This document shows positions 53,901-64,000 of a stretch of 64,000 bases of DNA, piece after piece. The DNA is from Archivesica marissinica (taxonomy: Eukaryota; Mollusca; Bivalvia; Venerida; Vesicomyidae). The stretch lies in the NCBI GenBank assembly GCA_014843695.1, contig CM026390.1:6720048-6784047 (forward strand), read 5' to 3'. The notes under the pieces are model-generated. The model searched no databases. It worked only from the letters and a program-made list of their open reading frames with translations, and was not told the DNA's origin. How positions within the stretch are numbered: the stretch's first letter is position 1; every line of letters begins with the position of its first letter. The position numbers and the translations under genes are program-made.

Positions 53901-56164
53901 TGTCTCGGGTTAAACCACTGTACATTACTGCCACTTCAGGGTGAGTTTCAGGTTCGTTTTAGGTCGTATATGATGTCTCGGGTTAAACCACTGTACATTA
54001 CTGCCACTTCAGGGTGAGTTTCAGGTTCGTTTTATGTCATGTATGGATGTCTCGGGTTAAACCGCTGTACATTACTTCCACTTCAGAGTGAGTTTCAGGT
54101 TCGTTTTAAGCTGTATCTGATGTCTCAGGTTAAACCGCTGTACATTACTTCCGCTTCAGGGTGAGTTTCAGGTTCATTTTATGTCATGTATGGATGTCTC
54201 GGGCTAAACCACTGTACATTACTTCCACTTCAGGGTGAGTTTCAGGTTCGTCTTAGGTCATGTATGGATGTCTCGGGTTAAACCACTGTACATTACTGCC
54301 ACTTCAGGGTGAGTTTCAGGTTCGTTTTAGGCTGTATATGATCTTGGGCTAAACCACTGTACATTACTGCCACTTCAGGGTGAGTTTCAGGTTCATTTTA
54401 TGTCATGTATTGATGTGTCTGGTTAAACCACTGTACATTACTGCCGCTTCAGGGTGAGTTTCAGGTTCATTTTAGGCCGTATATGATATCTCGGGCTAAA
54501 CCACTGTACATTACTGCCACTTCAGGGTGAGTTTCAGGTTCGTCTTAGGTCATGTATGGATGTCTCAGGTTAAACCACTGTACATTACTTCCACTTCAGG
54601 GTGAGTTTCAGGTTCGTCTTAGGTCATGTATGGATGTCTCGGGTTAAACCACTGTACATTACTGCCACTTCAGGGTGAGTTTCAGGTTCGTCTTAGGTCA
54701 TGTATTGATGTGTCTGGTTAAACCGCTGTACATTACTGCCACTTCAGGGTGAGTTTCAGGTTCATTTTATGTCATGTATGGATGTCTCAGGCTAAACCAC
54801 TGTACATTACTGCCACTTCAGGGTGAGTTTCAGGTTCGTCTTAGGTCATGTATGGATGTCTCGGGTTAAACCACTGTACATTACTGCCACTTCAGGGTGA
54901 GTTTCAGGTTCGTTTTAGGCCGTATATGATATCTCGGGCTAAACCACTGTACATTACTGCCACTTCAGGGTGAGTTTCAGGTTCGTCTTAGGTCATGTAT
55001 GGATGTCTCAGGTTAAACCACTGTACATTACTGCCACTTCAGGGTGAGTTTCAGGTTCGTCTTAGGTCATGTATGGATGTCTCGGGTTAAACCACTGTAC
55101 ATTACTGCCACTTCAGGGTGAGTTTCAGGTTCATTTTATGTCATGTATGGATGTCTCGGGTTAAACCACTGTACATTACTGCCACTTCAGGGTGAGTTTC
55201 AGGTTCGTTTTAGGCCGTATATGATATCTCGGGCTAAACCACTGTACATTACTGCCACTTCAGGGTGAGTTTCAGGTTCGTTTTAGGTCATGTATGATGT
55301 CTCGGGCTAAACCACTGTACATTACTGCCACTTCAGGGTGAGTTTCAGGTTCGTCTTAGGTCATGTATGGATGTCTCGGGTTAAACCACTGTACATTACT
55401 GCCACTTCAGGGTGAGTTTCAGGTTCATTTTATGTCATGTATGGATGTCTCGGGCTAAACCACTGTACATTACTGCCACTTCAGGGTGAGTTTCAGGTTC
55501 GTCTTAGGTCATGTATTGATGTCTCTGGTTAAACCACTGTACATTACTGCCACTTCAGGGTGAGTTTCAGGTTCATCTTAGGTCATGTATGGATGTCTCG
55601 GGTTAAACCACTGTACATTACTGCCACTTCAGGGTGAGTTTCAGGTTCATTTTATGTCATGTATGGATGTCTCGGGCTAAACCACTGTACATTACTGCCA
55701 CTTCAGGGTGAGTTTCAGGTTCGTCTTAGGTCATGTATTGATGTCTCTGGTTAAACCACTGTACATTACTGCCACTTCAGGGTGAGTTTCAGGTTCATCT
55801 TAGGTCATGTATGGATGTCTCGGGTTAAACCACTGTACATTACTGCCACTTCAGGGTGAGTTTCAGGTTCATTTTATGTCATGTATGGATGTCTCGGGCT
55901 AAACCACTGTACATTACTGCCACTTCAGGGTGAGTTTCAGGTTCGTCTTAGGTCATGTATGGATGTCTCGGGTTAAACCACTGTACATTACTGCCACTTC
56001 AGGGTGAGTTTCAGGTTCGTTTTAGGCCGTGTATGATGTCTCGGGCTAAACCACTGTACATTACTGCCACTTCAGGGTGAGTTTCAGGTTCGTCTTAGGT
56101 CATGTATGGATGTCTCGGGTTAAACCACTGTACATTACTGCCACTTCAGGGTGAGTTTCAGGTT

Positions 56165-56430
56165 CGTTTTAAGCTGTATCGATGTCTCGGTTAAACCCTG
56201 TACATTACTCGGGTAACCCTGTACATTACTCCACTTCAGGGTGAGTTTCAGGTTCATTTTAGGTCATGTATGGATGTCTCGGGTTAAACCACTGTACATT
56301 ACTGCCACTTCAGGGTGAGTTTCAGGTTCATTTTATGTCATGTATGGATGTCTCGGCTAAACCACTGTACATTACTGCCACTTCAGGGTGAGTTTCAGGT
56401 TCGTCTTAGGTCATGTATGGTTGTCTGGTT
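56165..56430 (-). other. Indel-rich patch inside family D
   Basis: Several monomers are shortened here: AAGCTGTATCGATGTCTCGG near 56170, an abrupt short unit CTCGGGTAACCCTGTACATT near 56209-56228, and CTCGGCTAAACC and GGTTGTCTGGTTAAACC near 56351-56430. Flanking D units are regular. It may mark a local recombination scar or a collapsed or poorly corrected spot in the assembly. Confidence 0.6.
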
Positions 56431-59400
56431 AAACCACTGTACATTACTGCCACTTCAGGGTGAGTTTCAGGTTCATCTTAGGTCATGTATGGATGTCTCG
56501 GGTTAAACCACTGTACATTACTGCCACTTCAGGGTGAGTTTCAGGTTCATTTTATGTCATGTATGGATGTCTCGGGCTAAACCACTGTACATTACTGCCA
56601 CTTCAGGGTGAGTTTCAGGTTCGTCTTAGGTCATGTATTGATGTCTCTGGTTAAACCACTGTACATTACTGCCACTTCAGGGTGAGTTTCAGGTTCATCT
56701 TAGGTCATGTATGGATGTCTCGGGTTAAACCACTGTACATTACTGCCACTTCAGGGTGAGTTTCAGGTTCATTTTATGTCATGTATGGATGTCTCGGGCT
56801 AAACCACTGTACATTACTGCCACTTCAGGGTGAGTTTCAGGTTCGTCTTAGGTCATGTATTGATGTGTCTGGTTAAACCGCTGTACATTACTGCCGCTTC
56901 AGGGTGAGTTTCAGGTTCATTTTATGTCATGTATGGATGTCTCGGGCTAAACCACTGTACATTACTGCCACTTCAGGGTGAGTTTCAGGTTCGTCTTAGG
57001 TCATGTATGGATGTCTCGGGTTAAACCACTGTACATTACTGCCACTTCAGGGTGAGTTTCAGGTTCGTTTTAGGCCGTGTATGATATCTCGGGCTAAACC
57101 ACTGTACATTACTGCCACTTCAGGGTGAGTTTCAGGTTCGTCTTAGGTCATGTAGGGATGTCTCAGGTTAAACCACTGTACATTACTGCCACTTCAGGGT
57201 GAGTTTCAGGTTCGTTTTATGTCATGTATGGATGTCTCGGGTTAAACCACTGTACATTACTGCCACTTCAGGGTGAGTTTCAGGTTCGTTTTAAGCTGTA
57301 TCTGATGTCTCAGGTTAAACCTCTGTACATTACTGCCACTTCAGGGTGAGTTTCAGGTTCGTCTTAGGTCATGTATGGATGTCTCGGGCTAAACCACTGT
57401 ACATTACTGCCACTTCAGGGTGAGTTTCAGGTTCGTTTTATGTCATGTATGGATGTCTCGGGTTAAACCACTGTACATTACTGCCACTTCAGGGTGAGTT
57501 TCAGGTTCATTTTATGTCATGTATGGATGTCTCGGGCTAAACCACTGTACATTACTGCCACTTCAGGGTGAGTTTCAGGTTCGTCTTAGGTCATGTATGG
57601 ATGTCTCGGGTTAAACCACTGTACATTACTGCCACTTCAGGGTGAGTTTCAGGTTCGTTTTAGGCTGTATATGATCTCGGGCTAAACCACTGTACATTAC
57701 TGCCACTTCAGGGTGAGTTTCAGGTTCATTTTATGTCATGTATGGATGTCTCTGGCTAAACCACTGTACATTACTGCCACTTCAGGGTGAGTTTCAGGTT
57801 CGTCTTAGGTCATGTATGGATGTCTCAGGTTAAACCACTGTACATTACTGCCACTTCAGGGTGAGTTTCAGGTTCGTTTTATGTCATGTATGGATGTCTC
57901 GGGTTAAACCGCTGTACATTACTTCCACTTCAGGGTGAGTTTCAGGGTCATTTTATGTCATGTATGGATGTCTCGGGCTAAACCACTGTACATTACTTCC
58001 ACTTCAGGGTGAGTTTCAGGTTCGTCTTAGGTCATGTATGGATGTCTCGGGTTAAACCACTGTACATTACTGCCACTTCAGGGTGAGTTTCAGGTTCGTT
58101 TTAGGCTGTATATGATCTTGGGCTAAACCACTGTACATTACTGCCACTTCAGGGTGAGTTTCAGGTTCATTTTATGTCATGTATTGATGTGTCTGGTTAA
58201 ACCACTGTACATTACTGCCGCTTCAGGGTGAGTTTCAGGTTCATTTTAGGCCGTATATGATATCTCGGGCTAAACCACTGTACATTACTGCCACTTCAGG
58301 GTGAGTTTCAGGTTCGTCTTAGGTCATGTATGGATGTCTCGGGTTAAACCACTGTACATTACTGCCACTTCAGGGTGAGTTTCAGGTTCGTCTTAGGTCA
58401 TGTATTGATGTCTCTGGTTAAACCACTGTACATTACTGCCACTTCAGGGTGAGTTTCAGGTTCATTTTATGTCATGTATGGATGTCTCGGGCTAAACCAC
58501 TGTACATTACTGCCACTTCAGGGTGAGTTTCAGGTTCGTCTTAGGTCATGTATGGATGTCTCGGGTTAAACCACTGTACATTACTGCCACTTCAGGGTGA
58601 GTTTCAGGTTCGTTTTAAGCTGTATCTGATGTCTCGGGTTAAACCACTGTACATTACTGCCACTTCAGGGTGAGTTTCAGGTTCATTTTATGTCATGTAT
58701 GGATGTCTCGGGCTAAACCACTGTACATTACTGCCACTTCAGGGTGAGTTTCAGGTTCATTTTATGTCATGTATGGATGTCTCGGGCTAAACCACTGTAC
58801 ATTACTGCCACTTCAGGGTGAGTTTCAGGTTCGTCTTAGGTCATGTATGATGTCTCTGGTTAAACCACTGTACATTACTGCCACTTCAGGGTGAGTTTCA
58901 GGTTCGTCTTAGGTCATGTAGGGATGTCTCAGGTTAAACCACTGTACATTACTGCCACTTCAGGGTGAGTTTCAGGTTCGTTTTAAGCTGTATCTGATGT
59001 CTCAGGTTAAACCTCTGTACATTACTGCCACCTCAGGGTGAGTTTCAGGTTCGTCTTGGGTCATGTATGGATGTCTCGGGCTAAACCACTGTACATTACT
59101 GCCACTTCAGGGTGAGTTTCAGGTTCATTTTAGGTCATGTATGGATGTCTCGGGTTAAACCACTGTACATTACTGCCACTTCAGGGTGAGTTTCAGGTTC
59201 ATTTTATGTCATGTATGGATGTCTCGGGTTAAACCACTGTACATTACTGCCACTTCAGGGTGAGTTTCAGGTTCATTTTATGTCATGTATGGATGTCTCG
59301 GGTTAAACCACTGTACATTACTGCCACTTCAGGGTGAGTTTCAGGTTCGTCTTAGGTCATGTATTGATGTGTCTGGTTAAACCGCTGTACATTACTGCCA

Positions 59401-59518
59401 CTTCAGGGTGAGCTTCAGGTTCATTTTATGTCATGTATGGATGTCTCGGGCTAAACCACTGTACATTACTGCCACTTCAGGGTGAGTTTCAGGTTCGTTT
59501 TAGGCCGTATATGATATC

Positions 59519-60705
59519 TTGCCAACCCTCCTCGGCCATTAGTACTTATTGCCAACCCCCCTCAGCCATTGGTACTTATTGCCAACCCTCCTCGGCCATT
59601 GGTACTTATTGCCATTGGTACTTATTGTCAACCCTCCTCGGCCATTGGTACTTATTGTCATTGGTACTTATTGTCAACCCTCCTCGGCCATCGGTACTTA
59701 TTGTCAACCCTCCTCGGCCATCGGTACTTATTGACAACCCTCCTCGGCCATTGGTACTTATTGCCATCGGTACTTATTGCCAACCCTCCTCGGCCATTGG
59801 TACTTATTGCCATCGTACTTATTGTCAACCCTCCTCGGCCATTGGTACCTATTGCCATCGGTACCTATTGCCAACCCCCCTCGGCCATTGGTACTTATTG
59901 TCATTGGTACTTATTGCCAACCCAACTAGGCCATCGGTACTTATTGTCAACCCCCCTCGGCCATTGGTACTTATTGTCAACCCTCCTCGGCCATCGGTAC
60001 TTATTGCCATCGGTACTTATTGTCAACCCCCTTCGGCCATCGGTACTTATTGCCATTGGTACTTATTGCCAACCCCTCTCGGCCAGTGGTACTTATTGCC
60101 AACCCCTCTCGGCCAGTGGTACTTATTGCCAACCCCCCTCAGCCATTGGTACTTATTGCCAACCCTCCTCGGCCATTGGTACTTATTGTCAACCCGCCTC
60201 GGCCATTGGTACGTATTGCCAGTGGTACTTATTGCCAACCCCTCTCGGCCATTGGTACTTATTGCCAACCCTCTCGGCCAGTGGTACTTATTGTCAACCC
60301 TCCTCGGCCATTGGTACTTATTGCCAACCCCCCTCAGCCATTGGTACTTATTGTCAACACTCCTCGGCCATTGGTACTTATTGTCAACCCTCCTCGGCCA
60401 TTAGTACTTATTGTCAACCCTCCTCGGCCATTGGTACTTATTGTCAACCCTCTTTGGCCATTGCTACTTATTGTCAACCCTCCTCGGCCATTGGTACTTA
60501 TTGTCAACCCTCCTCGGCCATTGGTACTTATTGCCAACCCCCCTCAGCCATTGGTACTTATTGTCAACCCTCCTCGGCCATTGGTACTTATTGCCATTGG
60601 TACCTATTGCCAACCCTCCTCGGCCATTAGTACTTATTGCCAACCCCCCTCAGCCATTGGTACTTATTGCCAACCCTCCTCGGCCATTGGTACTTATTGT
60701 CAACC
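59519..60705 (+). repeat. Satellite family A, short (+) block
   Basis: About 40 units of family A in the same orientation as the window start. The order of variants between about 59600 and 60240 closely follows that between about 6800 and 7450, including the rare TTATTGACAACC unit (59729 against 6931), the GGTACCTATTGCC units and the CCAACCCAACTAGGCC unit (59918 against 7119). It is bounded by truncated D on the left and by the integrase fragment on the right, where the unit breaks after TATTGTCAACC. This block is therefore a displaced copy of a longer A array. Confidence 0.95.
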
Positions 60706-61650
60706 TATGTATGGATCTAACTCCCATTTGTCTGCAATTTTATGTTTCCCCCTGACAGTAACATTCCTGGCCAATACCATATCATCTTGGTGTAATATAG
60801 ACGCCTTCGCCTTTTGATCATAATATTTCTTGTATGAATTCCCTGTTTCATCGGCGGTTTTCTTTGCTTTGGAATATGCGTATGATAGTCTATCGCGTAG
60901 CTTTCGAACATATTCATTTCTTGATTTGGATTGTATGTCATCAACTTGAATTCCCAGTAGGGCATCTATTGCTAGTTTCGGTTGTCTGCCAAACATGAGG
61001 AAATATGGCGAGAACCCGGTGCTGTCGTGTATTGTGACGTTATAGGCGTGAACCAAAGGTTCGACGTACGACTTCCAATCGCATTTCTTGATCTCCTCTA
61101 ATGTTCCTAACATCTTCAATAGTGTCTGGTTGAATCTTTCTGTCATTCCATTACCCATCGCGTGGTAAGCTGTTGTATGTGACTTGTCTGTACCACCTAA
61201 CATACAGAGCTCCCGTATCAGACCGGATTCGAAGTTGGCCCCTTGATCACTATGTATTCTCTCTGGAAATCCGTAGTGTACAATGAATTTGTCAAAAAGC
61301 ACCTTTGCAGTAGTCTTAGCTGTCTGATTCTTGGTAGGATAGGCTTGTGCATACCTGGTGAAGTGATCAGTTACTACCAGAATGTGTTCAAAGCCACCCT
61401 TAGACTGCTCAAGACTAAGGTAGTCAACACATATGATTTCCATCGGTGCAGTAGATGAAATGTTCACTAGAGAAGCTATGGCTGGATGTGCCTTCCTTGT
61501 AATACAACGTCTACAACTGCGAACTTTGTCTTCAATATAGGAATCCATACCGGACCAAAAGAAACGTTGTTTGAAGAGGGATGTCGTTCTGTCACGGCCC
61601 TGATGTCCTAGGTCATCATGAAGAGCTCTGAATATTTCGTCACATACATG
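60700..61650 (-). pseudogene. Truncated Ty3/gypsy integrase (zinc-binding domain plus DD35E core)
   Basis: Retroviral-type integrases insert element cDNA into the host genome; in Ty3/gypsy elements the domain is the C-terminal part of the Pol polyprotein. The frame is open without interruption across the whole fragment. Counting from the methionine at 61548 as 1, a zinc finger of HHCC type is formed by His -24 and His -19 (LHDDLGHQG), read upstream of that methionine, with Cys12 and Cys15 (CRRC). The catalytic triad is Asp42 (CVDYLS), Asp101 (HSDQG) and Glu137 (GMTERFN), with 35 residues between the last two as in DD35E enzymes. FSPYFLMFGRQP near residue 180 is typical of the end of the core. 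The frame stops at residue 282, just after DPYI, at a TGA supplied by family A, so the C-terminal module is lost. The methionine at 61548 is internal, not a true start. No promoter or complete gene remains. The intact frame suggests recent origin, but the copy is dead as it stands. The family assignment is firm; the exact clade is not determined. Confidence 0.9.
60706..61642 (-). mobile_element. Ty3/gypsy-type retrotransposon fragment (integrase region only)
   Basis: The only non-satellite sequence in the window, about 0.94 kb. It carries an open frame for a retrotransposon integrase and nothing else: no LTR, polypurine tract, reverse transcriptase, RNase H or gag is visible. Both ends are cut inside the coding region. 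The left end (3' of the gene) abuts family A with no visible target-site duplication. The right end (5' of the gene) runs into family D through a ten-base stretch, CATACATGAC at 61643-61652, that fits both sequences. The element therefore did not arrive here as a complete insertion ending at this site. It was cut by later satellite rearrangement, carried in by recombination, or joined by mis-assembly. Base composition is mixed and unlike the satellites on either side. Confidence 0.9.
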
Positions 61651-64000
61651 ACATAAAATGAACCTGAAACTTACCCTGAAGTGGCAGTAATGTAGAGTGG
61701 TTTAGCCCGAGACATCCATACATGACCTAAGACGAACCTGAAACTCACCCTGAAGTGGCAGTAATGTACAGTGGTTTAGCCCGAGACATCCATACATGAC
61801 ATAAAATGAACCTGAAACTCACCCTGAAGTGGCAGTAATGTACAGAGGTTTAACCCGAGACATCCATACATGACCTAAGACGAACCTGAAATTCACCCTG
61901 AAGTGGAAGTAATGTACAGTGGTTTAGCCCGAGACATCCATACATGACATCAAATGAACCTGAAACTTACCCTGAAGTGGCAGTAATGTACAGTGGTTTA
62001 ACCCGAGACATCCATACATGACCTAAGACGAACCTGAAACTCACCCTGAAGTGGAAGTAATGTACAGTGGTTTAACCAGACACATCAATACATGACCTAA
62101 GACGAACCTGAAACTCACCCTGAAGTGGCAGTAATGTACAGTGGTTTAGCCCGAGACATCCATACATGACCTACGACGAACCTGAAACTCACCCTGAAGT
62201 GGCAGTAATGTACAATGGTTTAGCCCGAGATATCATATACAGCCTAAAATGAACCTGAAACTCACCCTGAAGTGGCAGTAATGTACAGTGGTTTAGCCCG
62301 AGACATCCATACATGACATAAAATGAACCTGAAACTTACCCTGAAGCGGAGTAATGTACAGCGGTTTAACCAGACACATCAATACATGACCTAAGATGAA
62401 CCTGAAACTCACCCTGAAGTGGCAGTAATGTAGAGTGGTTTAGCCCGAGACATCCATACATGACCTAAGACGAACCTGAAACTCACCCTGAAGTGGCAGT
62501 AATGTACAGTGGTTTAGCCCGAGACATCCATACATGACATAAAATGAACCTGAAACTCTCCCTGAAGTGGCAGTAATGTACAGTGGTTTAACCCGAGACA
62601 TCCATACATGACCTAAGACGAACCTGAAACTCACCCTGAAGTGGAAGTAATGTACAGTGGTTTAGCCCGAAACATCCATACATGACATAAAATGAACCTG
62701 AAACTCACCCTGAAGTGGCAGTAATGTACAGTGGTTTAACCCAAGACATCCATACATGACCTAAGACGAACCTGAAATTCACCCTGAAGTGGAAGTAATG
62801 TACAGTGGTTTAGCCCGAGACATCCATACATGACATCAAATGAACCTGAAACTTACCCTGAAGTGGCAGTAATGTACAGTGGTTTAACCCGAGACATCCA
62901 TACATGACCTAAGACGAACCTGAAACTCACCCTGAAGTGGCAGTAATGTACAGTGGTTTAACCAGACACATCAATACATGACCTAAGATGAACCTGAAAC
63001 TCACCCTGAAGTGGCAGTAATGTACAGTGGTTTAGCCCGAGACATCCATACATGACCTAAAACGAACCTGAAACTCACCCTGAAGTGGCAGTAATGTACA
63101 GTGGTTTAGCCCGAGATATCATATACGGCCTAAAACGAACCTGAAACTCACCCTGAAGTGGCAGTAATGTACAGTGGTTTAGCCTGAGACATCCATACAT
63201 GACATAAAATGAACCTGAAACTCACCCTGAAGTGGCAGTAATGTACAGTGGTTTAACCAGAGACATCCATACATGACCTAAGATGAACCTGAAACTCACC
63301 CTGAAGTGGCAGTAATGTACAGTGGTTTAACCCGAGACATCCATACATGACCTAAGACGAACCTGAAACTCACCCTGAAGTGGAAGTAATGTACAGTGGT
63401 TTAACCCGAGACATCCATACATGACCTAAGACGAACCTGAAACTCACCCTGAAGTGGCAGTAATGTACAGTGGTTTAGCCCGAGATATCATATACGGCCT
63501 AAAATGAACCTGAAACTCACCCTGAAGTGGCAGTAATGTACAGTGGTTTAACCAGACACATCAATACATGACATAAAATGAACCTGAAACTCACCCTGAA
63601 GTGGCAGTAATGTACAGTGGTTTAGCCCGAGATCATATACAGCCTAAAACGAACCTGAAACTCACCCTGAAGTGGCAGTAATGTACAGTGGTTTAACCCG
63701 AGACATCCATACATGACCTAAGACGAACCTGAAACTCACCCTGAAGTGGCAGTAATGTACAGTGGTTTAGCCCGAGACATCCATACATGACATAAAATGA
63801 CCCTGAAACTCACCCTGAAGCGGAAGTAATGTACAGCGGTTTAACCTGAGACATCAGATACAGCTTAAAACGAACCTGAAACTCACTCTGAAGTGGAAGT
63901 AATGTACAGCGGTTTAACCCGAGACATCCATACATGACATAAACCGAACCTGAAACTCACCCTGAAGTGGCAGTAATGTACAGTGGTTTAACCTGAGACA
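61643..64000 (+). repeat. Satellite family D, right-hand (+) array
   Basis: About 32 copies of the 73-74-bp unit in the same orientation as 41771-47404, continuing off the right edge. The order of monomer types from 64000 back to about 63200 is the reverse complement of that at about 48534-49330 in the D(-) array: TTCGGTTTATG, the TTCAGAGTGAG variant, AAGCTGTATCTGATG, CAGGGTCATTTT, GGCTGTATATGATC, and TATTGATGTGTCTGG follow in the same succession. A short frame at 62440-62634 is a repeat by-product. No gene is visible here. Confidence 0.96.

Larger units (their letters stand above)
47405..59518 (-). repeat. Satellite family D, (-) orientation
   Basis: About 160 copies of the 73-74-bp unit in reverse orientation (CTGCCACTTCAGGGTGAG core). 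The same monomer types occur as in the (+) array, plus types ending in AAGCTGTATCTGATGTC and TAGGGATGTCTCAGG that are common here. The array ends at about 59518, where a truncated unit (ATATGATATCT) joins family A with one or two shared bases. Short frames of about 60 codons, such as one at 56315-56506, are repeat by-products. No gene is present in these 12 kb. Confidence 0.97.

Noticed and set aside
56315..56506. Small frames in family D (here and at 62440-62634)
   Set aside because: They read through two or three tandem monomers and end in the satellite, so they are repeat by-products.
47405..59518. CENP-B box in D monomers (TTCGTTTTAGGCCGT)
   Set aside because: It has the TTCG half and the central A, but the required CGGG is CCGT. 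The match is too weak to support binding.
60717..60965. 82-codon minus-strand frame
   Set aside because: It is an alternative phase of the integrase 3' region and lacks any domain.
61243..61458. 71-codon plus-strand frame
   Set aside because: It lies antisense within the integrase coding sequence, which has clear family motifs on the other strand.

Overview
The window is almost entirely satellite DNA of a eukaryote, most likely an animal. Apart from a 1,000-base N gap (28192-29191), the only non-satellite sequence is about 0.94 kb (roughly 60706-61642), a fragment of a Ty3/gypsy-type retrotransposon integrase on the minus strand. The animal assignment rests on that integrase and on the satellite-rich architecture. 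An aquatic invertebrate such as a mollusc or cnidarian would fit, but the sequence does not fix the taxon. I see no intact cellular gene, no rRNA or tRNA gene, no CRISPR array and no bacterial operon structure.

Four tandem-repeat families, named here A to D, meet at abrupt junctions. Family A (30-bp unit plus a 16-bp short form) fills 1-8428 in the orientation called A(+), 29192-41772 in the opposite orientation A(-), and 59519-60705 as A(+). Family B (perfect 16-bp unit) fills 8429-12598. Family C (30-bp unit) fills 12599-28191 and runs into the gap. Family D (73-74-bp unit) fills 41771-47404 as D(+), 47405-59518 inverted as D(-), and 61643-64000 as D(+). The order is A(+) B C [gap] A(-) D(+) | D(-) A(+) integrase D(+).

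Two large-scale patterns stand out. First, the 29-61 kb part is mirror-symmetric at the level of arrays (A, D, inverted D, inverted A) around a sharp head-to-head switch near 47404, although the arms are not exact copies. Second, each family has its own higher-order structure: about 458-bp and 2.4-kb periods in A, 2,099-bp displaced duplications in C, a 1,030-bp (14-monomer) period in D, and an almost invariant core with variants only near the edges in B.

Many very long open frames (over 1,000 codons) cross A and C. They come from a period divisible by three with no stop codon in five of six frames. They are open in several frames and on both strands at once, and the 16-bp short units of A shift the frame, so I do not annotate them as genes. 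The region looks like heterochromatic (possibly pericentromeric or subtelomeric) satellite. Parts of it, notably the gap and the indel-rich patches beside it and near 56.2 kb, may be imperfectly assembled. I did not find a convincing new gene system here; the unusual content is structural.
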